Assembly (NCBI RefSeq): GCF_002332425.1
Contig: NZ_NRGS01000025.1
Span: 105,850-169,849 of the forward strand
From: Brachybacterium alimentarium
GTDB taxonomy: Bacteria; Actinomycetota; Actinomycetes; Actinomycetales; Dermabacteraceae
Direction of reading: 5' to 3'
DNA: 64,000 nt
In this document: positions 8,771 through 17,602 of the stretch, piece after piece
How positions within the stretch are numbered: the first letter of the stretch is position 1
Layout of the letters: every line of letters starts with the position of its first letter
Position numbers and translations under genes: made by a program
The notes under the pieces: model-generated
Database searches by the model: none
Seen by the model: the letters and a program-made list of their open reading frames with translations, nothing else
What the model was told of the DNA's origin: nothing

Positions 8771-10075
8771 ATGCACAGCACCCGGCGCGCCGACGCGCTC
8801 TCCACTGCTCCCGCTGTTCTCGCTCCGACACCCGCCCAGCTCGCGTGGCAGAAGGACGGACTCGGCGTCTTTTTCCATGTCGGGGTGAACACCTTCGCCG
8901 GGAAGGAATGGAGCGACGGCACCCTGGCCCCGGACACGTTCGACCCCAGCGATCTGGACGCTGACCAGTGGGTGCGCACCGCCCAGGACCTCGGGGCGAA
9001 GTACGTGGTGCTCACCGCGAAGCACCACGACGGCTTCTGCCTCTGGCCCACGGCGACCACCGCGTACTCCGTGGCCTCCTCGCCCTGGAAGGACGGCGGC
9101 GGAGATGTGGTGGCCGAGGTCGTCGATGCCTGCCGTCGGCACGGGATGAAGCTCGGGCTCTACCTCTCGCCCTGGGATCGGAACGCCCCGCAGTACGAGG
9201 ACCCCGAGACCTACGACGAGTTCTACCTCGCACAGCTGCGCGAGCTGTGCACGAACTACGGAGAGCTGCATGAGCTGTGGTTCGACGGTGCCGGATCGGC
9301 CGGTCGTGAATATGCCTGGGACCGGATCGGCGAGGTGATCGCGGAGCTGCAGCCGACGGCGATGGTCTTCAACATGGGCCCCGCCACGATCCGCTGGGTG
9401 GGGAATGAGGATGGCCTGGCGGCGGATCCGGTCGAGTACGTCACCACCTCCACCGACCTCAACAACTACGACGAGGACGTCATCGAGACCGGCGAGGCCG
9501 TCTACCTGCCGCCCGAATGCGACGTCTCGCTGCGCAAGGGCTGGTTCTGGCAGCCGGGGGAGGAGCCCAAATCACTCTCTCACCTGCTGGCCATCCACGA
9601 TCGATCCATCGGCCTGGGCGCCAATCTGCTGCTGAACATCCCGCCGGACCGGCGCGGTCGCCTCGACGAAGCCGATGTGGAGCGTGTCAGAGAGCTCGCC
9701 GAGGCGTTGCAGCAGCGGTTCGGCGATCCTGTCGAGGCCGTGCTCGAGACGGGTGGCGCAGGCGCCGTCCGTGCGCAGTTTCCCGCCGGGAGGACCTTCG
9801 ACCATGTCGAGATCCACGAGGCGCTCGAGGAGGGGCAGCGGGTCGCCGCTCACCGGGTCCTGCTCGAGGACGGCACGGTCCTGGCCACGGGCGGGAGCAT
9901 CGGCGTGCGGCGCATCCATCGCCTCGAGACGCCGGTGCAGTCAGACTCGCTCGTCGTCGAGGTCGACGGGCCAGGTGCAGTGATCGAGTCCGTCGCCGTG
10001 CACGACGCCGGCGACGCACCGACTCCTGACTCGGACATCGCATACAGCGCGACCACGCAGAGGCCCGTGTCCTGA
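8771..10075 (+). CDS. GH29 alpha-L-fucosidase, cytosolic
   Basis: Releases L-fucose from fucosylated glycans. The product has 434 residues with the GH29 landmarks FFHVGVNTF (34-42), LTAKHHDGFCLW (81-92) and HELWFDGAG, in which Asp172 is the expected nucleophile. There is no signal peptide or transmembrane segment, so it should act on imported oligosaccharides. I chose ATG 8771 because GGTGGA sits ten bases upstream; ATG 8762 is too close to it. The reading frame is open further upstream, but that part has no family similarity. It faces away from the DUF624 gene and precedes the fucose-catabolic genes. Confidence 0.9.
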   Translation: MHSTRRADALSTAPAVLAPTPAQLAWQKDGLGVFFHVGVNTFAGKEWSDGTLAPDTFDPSDLDADQWVRTAQDLGAKYVVLTAKHHDGFCLWPTATTAYSVASSPWKDGGGDVVAEVVDACRRHGMKLGLYLSPWDRNAPQYEDPETYDEFYLAQLRELCTNYGELHELWFDGAGSAGREYAWDRIGEVIAELQPTAMVFNMGPATIRWVGNEDGLAADPVEYVTTSTDLNNYDEDVIETGEAVYLPPECDVSLRKGWFWQPGEEPKSLSHLLAIHDRSIGLGANLLLNIPPDRRGRLDEADVERVRELAEALQQRFGDPVEAVLETGGAGAVRAQFPAGRTFDHVEIHEALEEGQRVAAHRVLLEDGTVLATGGSIGVRRIHRLETPVQSDSLVVEVDGPGAVIESVAVHDAGDAPTPDSDIAYSATTQRPVS

Positions 10076-10237
10076 GGCCGAGGTTCTGAGACGTGGTGGG
10101 TCGGCCTGCGCCGCGCGTGTCCGACGCGCACCTCCTCAGGGGATGCGCCCTTCTAGAGGTAGGAGGTCTGCGGACAGCGGCGCGGACTGTGTTGCGCGGC
10201 CGGCGCGACCGAGCGCCGTAGATGGTGATGCTCAGCC

Positions 10238-10266
10238 TTGCGTCGGCCGCCGTCCGTCCGTAATCT
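10238..10266 (+). promoter_or_regulatory. Promoter of the fuconate operon
   Basis: TTGCGT (10238-10243), 17-base spacer, TAATCT (10261-10266). The predicted transcription start is near 10273, about 60 bases before fucD, leaving room for the GAGGAG-type ribosome site just before its GTG start. Confidence 0.55.
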
Positions 10267-10268
10267 AC

Positions 10269-10276
10269 GTCTAGAC
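10269..10276. promoter_or_regulatory. Candidate GntR-type operator over the fuconate operon start
   Basis: The perfect palindrome GTCTAGAC begins three bases after the -10 hexamer and covers the predicted transcription start, a classic repressor position. It matches the GT-N-TA-N-AC form described for some GntR-family operators. The likely binder is the GntR/FadR protein encoded at the end of this cluster; that link is inference. Confidence 0.4.
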
Positions 10277-10334
10277 ATCGGAGGACTGTGGGAGGAACGC
10301 TCACAACCTGATCCGAGCAGATTCGAGGAGAACC

Positions 10335-11648
10335 GTGCCGACCATCAGTGACCTGCGTGTGCATGACGTCCGCTTCCCGACCTCACGGGACCTGGACGGA
10401 TCAGACGCCATGAACCCGGACCCGGACTACTCGGCCGCCTACGTCGAACTGCTCACCAGCGACGGTGAGACGGGCGAGGGCCTCGTGTTCACCATCGGCC
10501 GGGGCAACGATGTGCAGTGCGCGGCGATCGAGGCGCTCGCCGGCCATGTCGTGGGCCGGGACGTCGATGCCCTGCTCTCGGGGTTGGGCGACTTCTCCCG
10601 CGAACTCGTCGGCGATTCCCAGCTGCGCTGGCTCGGTCCGGAGAAGGGCGTCATGCACATGGCGATCGGCGCCGTGGTCAACGCTGCGTGGGACCTTCGT
10701 GCGCGCCGTGAGGGCAAGCCGCTCTGGCTGCTGCTGGCAGAGCTCGCCCCGGAGCAGATCGTCGACCTGGTCGACTTCCGCTACCTGTCCGACGCGCTCA
10801 CCCGGGACGAGGCGCTCGAGATCCTGCGACGCACGGAGCCCGGGAAGTCGCAGCGCATCGCCGCTCTGCAGGCCGACGGCGTCCCGGCCTACACGACCAC
10901 CCCGGGATGGCTCGGCTACAGCGACGAGAAGCTCATCCGGCTGCTGCGCGAGGCACGCGACGAAGGCTTCGACATGGTCAAGCTGAAGGTCGGCGCCGAC
11001 GTCGAGGACGATGCGCGACGCATGCGGATCGCCCGCGAGACGATGGGGGAGGGCTACCCGATCGCGATGGATGCGAATCAGCGCTGGGATGTCGCGGACG
11101 CCGTGGCCTGGCTCGAGCGGCTGGCTCCCTACGATCCGGCGTGGATCGAGGAGCCCACCAGCCCCGATGATGTGCTGGCCCACGCCGCGATCCGTCGGGC
11201 GATCGCCCCGTTGCGGGTGGCCACCGGGGAGCAGATGCAGAACCGCATCATCGCCAAGCAGCTCCTGCAGGCCGGAGCTCTCGACGTGCTCCAGCTCGAC
11301 GCCTCCCGGGTCGGAGGGGTCAACGAGAACATCGCGATCCTGCTGCTGGCCGCGAAGTTCGACATCCCCGTCTGCCCGCATGCGGGTGGAGTGGGCCTGT
11401 GCGAGCTCGTCCAGCACTACGCGTTCTTCGATGCCGCCGCCGTCGCCGGACCGCGCTCGGACCGCTACATCGAGTACGTGCACCACCTCCACGAGCACTT
11501 CGAGGATCCCGTCGTGATCGACCAGGGTTCCTACGCCGCACCCACGAATCCCGGTTCGGGAGCGCGAATGCACGAGCGCTCCGTCCAGGAGCACCTGTTC
11601 CCGCAGGGCGACGTCTGGAAGGATCTGAGCGATGCCGACGCCTCCTGA
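10335..11648 (+). CDS. L-fuconate dehydratase (enolase superfamily)
   Basis: Dehydrates L-fuconate to 2-keto-3-deoxy-L-fuconate. The 437-residue protein follows the FucD pattern through its length: [20 protein letters not shown] (14-33), the Lys216-x-Lys218 motif (MVKLKVG), metal ligands Asp246, Glu272 and Glu299, and the Asp322/His349 dyad ([12 protein letters not shown]). The start is GTG 10335 with GAGGAG upstream. It overlaps the next gene by 17 bases. The set of neighbours (fucosidase, dehydrogenase, lactonase) supports fuconate over other sugar acids. Confidence 0.93.
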   Translation: MPTISDLRVHDVRFPTSRDLDGSDAMNPDPDYSAAYVELLTSDGETGEGLVFTIGRGNDVQCAAIEALAGHVVGRDVDALLSGLGDFSRELVGDSQLRWLGPEKGVMHMAIGAVVNAAWDLRARREGKPLWLLLAELAPEQIVDLVDFRYLSDALTRDEALEILRRTEPGKSQRIAALQADGVPAYTTTPGWLGYSDEKLIRLLREARDEGFDMVKLKVGADVEDDARRMRIARETMGEGYPIAMDANQRWDVADAVAWLERLAPYDPAWIEEPTSPDDVLAHAAIRRAIAPLRVATGEQMQNRIIAKQLLQAGALDVLQLDASRVGGVNENIAILLLAAKFDIPVCPHAGGVGLCELVQHYAFFDAAAVAGPRSDRYIEYVHHLHEHFEDPVVIDQGSYAAPTNPGSGARMHERSVQEHLFPQGDVWKDLSDADAS

Positions 11649-12678
11649 CACCGCCTCCGCCGGCCCCGCCGGTCCCACTGATCCCGCCGGTCCCACTGAC
11701 CCCTCTGGCCTCTCCGGTGCTGCGGCGCCGGATGCGCCTGCGCGTCGTCGGCGCAACCCGTTGCCGGAGCTCGGCTTCGGAGCTGCTCAGCTCGGCAACC
11801 TCTACCGCGTCACCACCGACGACGAGGCGCGCGGCGCCGTCGACGCGGCGTGGGAGGGCGGGATCCGGATGTTCGACACCGCGCCGCACTACGGCATCGG
11901 GACCAGCGAGCGGCGCCTCGGGGCTCTCCTCGCGGACCGTCCCCGGGAGGAGTATGTGCTCTCGACCAAGGTGGGGCGGCTGCTCGTGCCCGGCCCCGGT
12001 GACGGCGACGACATGGAGCATGAGTTCGCCGTTCCGGACGATCACATCCGGGTGTGGGACATGAGCGGTCAAGGGATCCGGCGCAGCCACGCGGAGTCCC
12101 TCGAGCGGCTCGGCCTGGACCGGGTTGACATCCTGTATCTGCACGACCCGGAGGAGGGCCCCACCGAGCAGGCGTTCGCGGAGGCCCTGCCCACTCTGGC
12201 CGCGATGCGGGAGGAGGGCCTGATCAGCCGCATCGGCGTCGGCTCCAAGGACGTGGACGTCCTCACCCGCGCCGTGCGCACCGGCCTGGTGGACGTGGTC
12301 ATGGTCTCCGGTCGCTACACCCTGCTCGAGCAGCCCGCCGCGGAGCAGCTGCTGCCCGCCTGCCTGGACCATGAGGTGGAGGTGGTCGCGGTATCCGTCT
12401 TCAACTCCGGGATCCTCTCCCGGCCCACGGTGCCGGACCGCGCGAAGTACGAGTACGGCGACGCGCCCGTCGATCTCCTGCAGCGTGCTCGCGAGCTGGC
12501 CGCGCTCGCCGTGCGCTACGGCGTCGAGCTCCCCGAGCTGGCGATCCGCTACCCGCTGCGGCACCCCGCGATCTCCTCCGTCGTGCTCGGGATGCGCACC
12601 GCCGATCAGGTGCGCCAGAACATCGAGCGCTGCCTGCGGGAGATCCCCGAGGAGATCTGGGAGCAGATCGATGCGTGA
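11632..12678 (+). CDS. Aldo/keto reductase, probable L-fucose dehydrogenase
   Basis: Probably oxidises L-fucose to L-fucono-lactone with NAD(P). The 348-residue product has the AKR catalytic tetrad Asp82, Tyr87 (FDTAPHYG), Lys113 (STKVGR) and His171 (YLHDP), and resembles the pyridoxal-dehydrogenase/L-fucose-dehydrogenase branch. A Pro/Gly/Ala-rich leader of about 41 residues, encoded by GGTCCCACTGA-like repeats, precedes the barrel, so the true start may be later than ATG 11632. It overlaps both flanking genes. Substrate assignment rests on context. Confidence 0.85.
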   Translation: MPTPPDTASAGPAGPTDPAGPTDPSGLSGAAAPDAPARRRRNPLPELGFGAAQLGNLYRVTTDDEARGAVDAAWEGGIRMFDTAPHYGIGTSERRLGALLADRPREEYVLSTKVGRLLVPGPGDGDDMEHEFAVPDDHIRVWDMSGQGIRRSHAESLERLGLDRVDILYLHDPEEGPTEQAFAEALPTLAAMREEGLISRIGVGSKDVDVLTRAVRTGLVDVVMVSGRYTLLEQPAAEQLLPACLDHEVEVVAVSVFNSGILSRPTVPDRAKYEYGDAPVDLLQRARELAALAVRYGVELPELAIRYPLRHPAISSVVLGMRTADQVRQNIERCLREIPEEIWEQIDA

Positions 12679-13561
12679 GGTCCGCACGGATGCCCACCTG
12701 CACCTGTGGGATCTCGCCGGAGGCGGTTACGGCTGGCTCGCGGAAGCCCCCGAGGCTCTGCGACGGAACGCCCGCTGGGACGCGGCTGCGCCTCAGCTCG
12801 ACGCACTCGGGGTGGAGCGCGTGGTGCTCGTGCAGGCCGACGACACCCGGGCGGACACCCTCGCGATGCAGGAAGCGGCCACCGCGATCGAATCGAGCGC
12901 CAGGAGCAGGCCCGGGGCTACGGGAGTGCAGTGCGTGGACGTGGTCGCGTGGCTGCCCTTGGCCGATCCCGGTGAGTGCGCGCGCCTGCTCGGGGACGGT
13001 ACGGCGATGGCCCACGTCGTGGGCGTGCGCCAGCTGATCCACGACGATCCGGATCCCGGCGTCCTGGATCGCGCCGAGGTGCGCGAGAGCCTCGGCCTGC
13101 TCGCCGCCAGGGGCCTCCCGCTCGACGTCCCGGACGCCTTCCCCCGGCATCTCGACCAGGCCGCGCGCGTCGCGGCGGAGGTGGAGGGCCTGGTGGTGGT
13201 GCTGGACCACCTGGGGAAGCCACCGCTGGGGGACGTCGCCGAGATGCAGGAGTGGGAGCGGTCCCTGCGGGGCGTCGCGGCGCAGAAGGGCACGGTCGCC
13301 AAGATCTCCGGCCTCTCGACCAGTGGCCGGGGCTTCGCAGCGTCCGGCGCACTGCGCACCGCCCTCGACCTCGCCCTCGAGGTGTTCGGGCCGGAACGCC
13401 TGATGTTCGGCAGCGATTGGCCGATCGCGCCCACGCCCTTCGACCTGGGATCGGGGACCGGGCCGCTGCTCGAGCTGCTGGGGGAGCTGCCGTCCGAGGA
13501 TCGTGCCGAGATCATGCACGGCACCGCGCAGCGGGTCTACCGGCGGCTCTCGACCGCCTGA
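12671..13561 (+). CDS. Amidohydrolase family lactonase, probable L-fuconolactone hydrolase
   Basis: A 296-residue amidohydrolase-2 TIM-barrel protein. It has the N-terminal DAHLHLW metal motif (7-13), VLDHLGKP around residue 180 and the C-terminal FGSDWP with the catalytic Asp. Paralogues hydrolyse sugar lactones, and here the product of the preceding dehydrogenase would be L-fuconolactone. ATG 12671 overlaps the upstream stop by eight bases, so translation is coupled. It is the last gene of the forward operon. Confidence 0.85.
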   Translation: MREVRTDAHLHLWDLAGGGYGWLAEAPEALRRNARWDAAAPQLDALGVERVVLVQADDTRADTLAMQEAATAIESSARSRPGATGVQCVDVVAWLPLADPGECARLLGDGTAMAHVVGVRQLIHDDPDPGVLDRAEVRESLGLLAARGLPLDVPDAFPRHLDQAARVAAEVEGLVVVLDHLGKPPLGDVAEMQEWERSLRGVAAQKGTVAKISGLSTSGRGFAASGALRTALDLALEVFGPERLMFGSDWPIAPTPFDLGSGTGPLLELLGELPSEDRAEIMHGTAQRVYRRLSTA

Positions 13562-13594
13562 TCCCGCGCTGATCCCGCGCGGGGCGGGCCCCGC

Positions 13595-14287
13595 TCAGCC
13601 GGCCGAGAGCCCCTTCTGGATCCAGCTCTCGACCCCGCCGATATGGGCAGCGGCATGCACACGCGCCAGATCCGCCCGACCGGCGCGCAGCGCGTCGAGG
13701 ATGCGACGGTGCTCGGCGAGCGTCGCCTGCACCGCGGAGTCCTCCGTGAGCCCGCGCCATACCCGGGCGCGGGCGGTGGCGCTCGCGAGCCCTTCGAGCA
13801 TCGAGGCGAGGTAGGCGTTGGGGCACCGGCTCGTGATGAGCTGATGGAAGTCGATGTCTGCCTGGACGAGATCCTCGACCGAGGAGTGGTCCGAGAGGTC
13901 GACCATGAGCTGCTCGAGCCGCTCGAAGTCATGGTCGCTGAGGTGCGGGCAGGCCTGCTCGACAGCAGTGGGCTCCAGCAGGCGGCGCACCTCGAGGATC
14001 TGTCCCTCACCCGATCCCTGATGCAGGTCCAGGATGAATCCCAGCGACTCCACCAGCAGGCTCGGGGCGAGGGAGGTGACATAGGTGCCATCGCCCTGGC
14101 GCACGTCCAGCACACGGATCACGGAGAGGGCCTTGACGGCCTCGCGCAGGGAGTTGCGGCTCACGCCGATCCGCTCGGCGAGCTCCTTCTCCGGCGGCAG
14201 ACGGTCCGACGGACCGAGTTCGCCGTCGATGATCATCTGCTTGATCGCATCGATCGCACGGTCCGTCACAGCATGCGGTGCTGGCAT
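13595..14287 (-). CDS. GntR family regulator, FadR/FCD type
   Basis: A 230-residue transcription factor. The winged helix is at the N-terminus (LPPEKELAERIGVSRNSLREAVKAL, DVRQGDGTYV) and an all-helical FCD ligand domain follows, with the metal-binding set seen in this class: D-x3-H in DIDFHQLI and later His residues in LAEHRRIL and HAAAHI. It converges on the fuconate operon and probably controls it with a sugar-acid ligand. ATG 14287 has GAGGAG nine bases upstream; the longer reading to 14431 lacks one. Inverted repeats in its leader suggest autoregulation. Confidence 0.9.
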   Translation of the reverse strand: MPAPHAVTDRAIDAIKQMIIDGELGPSDRLPPEKELAERIGVSRNSLREAVKALSVIRVLDVRQGDGTYVTSLAPSLLVESLGFILDLHQGSGEGQILEVRRLLEPTAVEQACPHLSDHDFERLEQLMVDLSDHSSVEDLVQADIDFHQLITSRCPNAYLASMLEGLASATARARVWRGLTEDSAVQATLAEHRRILDALRAGRADLARVHAAAHIGGVESWIQKGLSAG

Positions 14288-14470
14288 CGTGTCCCACTCC
14301 TCGCCGGACCGGCGTACGTGCCGGTCACGCATCGGTTCGATGCTAGTCGAAGTGGGCTGCACCCGGGAGTCGAACGGGCGTGCCCGCCCACGGCGGGCCG
14401 GTTCTCGCGAACCGCAGAGCGGGGGAAGCACGACGGGCCCGTCCGGGAACCTTGACCGTGCGGGTTCGTC

Positions 14471-14510
14471 GGGGATCTGCCGGGATCTGCCGGGATCTGC
14501 GGGGATCCGC
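14471..14510. repeat. Ten-base tandem repeat, four units
   Basis: Four adjacent copies of [C/G]GGGATC[T/C]GC (two identical, two with one change) about 200 bases before clpC. One unit equals one helical turn. Confidence 0.75.
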
Positions 14511-14623
14511 GGGAGCCCTGTGCAGGGGCAGCGCCCGGCAGACCGCTGGGCGCGCTCGCCGTCAGCTCCCCGTGCCGCACCCCATTCCGCACCTCATGTC
14601 GCGCCCGCCTGTCCCGCCCGCCC

Positions 14624-14641
14624 GTCACGCCCGCGGCGAAC
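14624..14641 (+). promoter_or_regulatory. Possible ClgR activator site of clpC
   Basis: ACGCCCGCGGCGAAC resembles the actinobacterial ClgR operator as I remember it (CGC, five bases, GCG, then A/T bases), with one central mismatch. It lies about 35 bases upstream of the -10-like TAGTCT (14669-14674), which suits an activator. Weak evidence. Confidence 0.3.
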
Positions 14642-14707
14642 AGGCGCGGCTTCCGCGCCGAATCCGCGTAGTCTCGAGCCATCACCACCACCGGACGGGG
14701 GAGGACC

Positions 14708-17290
14708 ATGTTCGAACGCTTCACCGATCGCGCCCGTCGCGTCGTCGTCCTGGCCCAGGACGAAGCACGGCTGCTGAATCACAACTACATCGGCACCGAG
14801 CACATCCTGCTGGGACTCATCCACGAGGCCGAAGGAGTCGGCGCCAAGGCGCTCGAAGCCCTCGGCGTGACCCTCGATGCCGTGCGCGAGCAGGTTCGCG
14901 ACATCATCGGCGAGGGCAACCAGACCCCCAGCGGCCACATCCCCTTCACGCCCCGTGCGAAGAAGGTGCTGGAGCTGAGCCTGCGCGAAGCGCTGCAGCT
15001 GGGACACAACTACATCGGCACCGAGCACATCCTGCTGGGCCTGCTGCGCGAGGGCGAGGGCACTGCGGTCAAGGTGCTCTCCCGCCTCAAGGCCGAGCCG
15101 TCGGCCGTGCGGCAGGAGGTCATCGAGCGCCTCTCCGGCTACCAGGGCAAGGAGCCGGCCACCGCCGGCGGCCCCTCCGAGGGTCAGCCCGCCGGATCGC
15201 TCGTGCTGGACCAGTTCGGCCGCAACCTCACGCAGGCCGCCCGTGACGGCAACCTCGACCCGGTCATCGGGCGCGAGCACGAGGCCGAGCGGGTCATGCA
15301 GGTGCTCAGCCGCCGCACCAAGAACAACCCGGTGCTGATCGGCGAGCCCGGCGTGGGCAAGAGCGCCGTCGTCGAGGGCCTCGCCCAGTCCGTCGTGGCC
15401 GGGGACGTCCCCGAGACGCTCAAGGACAAGCAGATCTACACCCTCGACCTCGGTTCCCTGGTGGCGGGCTCCCGCTACCGCGGTGACTTCGAGGAGCGCC
15501 TGAAGAAGGTGCTCAAGGAGATCCGCACCCGCGGCGACATCATCCTGTTCATCGACGAGATCCACACCCTCGTGGGTGCGGGTGCCGCCGAGGGGGCGAT
15601 CGATGCCGCGAGCATCCTCAAGCCGATGCTGGCCCGCGGCGAGCTGCAGACCATCGGCGCGACCACTCTCGAGGAGTACCGCAAGCACATCGAGAAGGAC
15701 GCCGCGCTCGAGCGCCGCTTCCAGCCGATCCAGGTGGATCAGCCGTCGGTCGCGCACACGGTCGAGATCCTCAAGGGCCTGCGCGACCGCTACGAGGCGC
15801 ACCACAAGGTGACGATCACGGATGCCGCCCTGGTGGCCGCCGCGAACCTCGCGGACCGCTACGTCAACGATCGTTTCCTGCCGGACAAGGCGATCGACCT
15901 GATCGACGAGGCCGGTGCGCGCCTGCGCATCCGCCGTCTCACCGCGCCGCCCGAGCTCAAGGAGTTCGACACGCGCATCGAGGAGACGCGGAAGAAGAAG
16001 GAAGAGGCGATCGACGGCCAGGACTTCGAGCTCGCCGCCTCCCTGCGCGACGAGGAGCAGCAGCTCAAGTCCGAGCGCGACGAGAAGGAGAAGGCCTGGC
16101 GCCATGGCGAGAACGACGCGGTGACCACGGTCTCCGAAGAGGTCATCGCCGAGGTGCTCGCCGCCTCCACCGGCATCCCGATCGTGAAGCTCACCGAGGA
16201 GGAGTCCTCGCGGCTGCTCAACATGGAGGACGAGCTCCACAAGCGCGTCATCGGTCAGCACGAGGCCATCAAGGCGCTCTCGCAGGCGATCCGGCGCACC
16301 CGCGCGGGGCTCAAGGATCCCAAGCGCCCGGGCGGCTCGTTCATCTTCGCCGGGTCCACCGGCGTCGGCAAGACGCTGCTGGCCAAGGCGCTGGCGGAGT
16401 TCCTCTTCGGCGACGAGGAGTCGCTCATCCAGCTGGACATGTCCGAGTTCGGCGAGAAGCACACCGCCTCGCGGCTGTTCGGCTCGCCTCCCGGCTATGT
16501 CGGCTACGACGAGGGCGGACAGCTCACCGAGAAGGTGCGTCGCAAGCCGTTCTCCGTGGTCCTGTTCGACGAGGTGGAGAAGGCCCATGTGGACATCTTC
16601 AACTCGCTGCTGCAGATCCTCGAGGACGGTCGGCTCACGGATTCCCAGGGTCGCATCGTCGACTTCAAGAACACCGTGATCATCATGACCACCAACCTCG
16701 GCACCCGCGACATCGCCAAGGGCGTGTCCCTGGGCTTCAGCGCCGGGGGTGACCTCTCCACCGACTACGAGCGGATGAAGGCGAAGGTCCACGAGGAGCT
16801 CAAGCAGCACTTCAAGCCCGAGTTCCTCAACCGCGTCGATGACGTGGTCGTGTTCCCGCAGCTCTCGCGCTCGGAGATCGTCGAGATCGTCGACCTGGAG
16901 GTGGGCAAGCTCGGCAAGCGTCTGCAGGACAAGGACATGTCGATCGAGCTCGCACCGGCCGCGAAGAGCGTCGTCGCGGAGAAGGGCTTCGACCCGGTCC
17001 TGGGCGCTCGTCCGCTGCGTCGTACGATCCAGCGCGACATCGAGGACGTCCTGTCGGAGAAGATCCTCTTCGGCCAGGTCCACGTGGGCGACACGATCCT
17101 CGTGGACGCGGAGGGCGAGGGCCTGCTCGGCGAGTTGACCTTCAGCCGCCGTACGCCCGACGGCACGGTCGAGCCGATCAGCGAGAACATCGATCTCGAG
17201 TCGGTCACCCAGGCTCGGTCGGAGGAGCTCACGCATCCTGATGCCCCGGTGGAACCGGGCACGGACAGTGCGGAGGCCAGTACCTCCTGA
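14708..17290 (+). CDS. clpC: ATP-dependent Clp protease ATPase ClpC
   Basis: The Hsp100 unfoldase that feeds substrates to ClpP. The 860-residue protein is full length: two N-terminal Clp-N repeats (1-145), first AAA domain with Walker A GEPGVGKS (212-219), a UVR/middle region with [18 protein letters not shown] (about 440-460), second AAA domain with Walker A GSTGVGKT and the ClpP-contacting loop region, then an acidic tail. ATG 14708 follows GGGGGAGGA. It forms its own unit with a strong terminator behind it. Confidence 0.98.
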   Translation: MFERFTDRARRVVVLAQDEARLLNHNYIGTEHILLGLIHEAEGVGAKALEALGVTLDAVREQVRDIIGEGNQTPSGHIPFTPRAKKVLELSLREALQLGHNYIGTEHILLGLLREGEGTAVKVLSRLKAEPSAVRQEVIERLSGYQGKEPATAGGPSEGQPAGSLVLDQFGRNLTQAARDGNLDPVIGREHEAERVMQVLSRRTKNNPVLIGEPGVGKSAVVEGLAQSVVAGDVPETLKDKQIYTLDLGSLVAGSRYRGDFEERLKKVLKEIRTRGDIILFIDEIHTLVGAGAAEGAIDAASILKPMLARGELQTIGATTLEEYRKHIEKDAALERRFQPIQVDQPSVAHTVEILKGLRDRYEAHHKVTITDAALVAAANLADRYVNDRFLPDKAIDLIDEAGARLRIRRLTAPPELKEFDTRIEETRKKKEEAIDGQDFELAASLRDEEQQLKSERDEKEKAWRHGENDAVTTVSEEVIAEVLAASTGIPIVKLTEEESSRLLNMEDELHKRVIGQHEAIKALSQAIRRTRAGLKDPKRPGGSFIFAGSTGVGKTLLAKALAEFLFGDEESLIQLDMSEFGEKHTASRLFGSPPGYVGYDEGGQLTEKVRRKPFSVVLFDEVEKAHVDIFNSLLQILEDGRLTDSQGRIVDFKNTVIIMTTNLGTRDIAKGVSLGFSAGGDLSTDYERMKAKVHEELKQHFKPEFLNRVDDVVVFPQLSRSEIVEIVDLEVGKLGKRLQDKDMSIELAPAAKSVVAEKGFDPVLGARPLRRTIQRDIEDVLSEKILFGQVHVGDTILVDAEGEGLLGELTFSRRTPDGTVEPISENIDLESVTQARSEELTHPDAPVEPGTDSAEASTS

Positions 17291-17296
17291 TCGGTG

Positions 17297-17331
17297 AGGG
17301 CCGGTCCCGCGTCACGCGGGGCCGGCCCTTT
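17297..17331 (+). terminator. clpC terminator
   Basis: A 15-base stem (AGGGCCGGTCCCGCG, one G-U) with a three-base loop, ending in TTT, seven bases after the clpC stop. Confidence 0.85.
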
Positions 17332-17602
17332 CCGCGTGCGGGGCGGTCAGGGCGGCCGCGGGGGCCGCCCTCACCGCCGGTCGGCGAACCTGGCGACGGT
17401 CGGCGGCGACCTGTCCTGGGCTGGCGCGGCACGTGTCAACAGGTCTCGGCACCGCACCGGCATCCTGGATCGTCCCCGGCGGCCTGGCGACGCGGAGCTG
17501 ACGGCCGTGGGCAGCACCGCACGATCACCATGAGCAGCAGATCCACGAGCAGCAGATCGCTCTGAGAGCTGATCTCGACATCGATGAGGAAGGAACCCAC
17601 GA
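17332..17602. other. Intergenic region upstream of dedA
   Basis: No gene. It holds a second GC hairpin at 17349-17371 (AGGGCGGCC arms, five-base loop) without a T-tract, and a direct repeat of GAGCAGCAGATC at 17532-17543 and 17547-17558 in the presumed dedA leader. Confidence 0.5.

Larger units (their letters stand above)
14288..14707. other. Divergent intergenic region between the GntR gene and clpC
   Basis: No gene. On the GntR side are two inverted repeats: ACCGGC-GTACGT-GCCGGT (14308-14325) and TTCGA-TGCTAG-TCGAA (14336-14351), the latter covering a TAGCAT that could be the GntR -10. In the middle is a ten-base tandem repeat. On the clpC side are a ClgR-like motif and TAGTCT (14669-14674). 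Confidence 0.6.

Noticed and set aside
14594..17236. An 880-codon open frame antisense to clpC
   Set aside because: It mirrors clpC codons on the opposite strand, a routine effect of high GC at third positions. The composition is His/Leu/Asp-rich without any fold.
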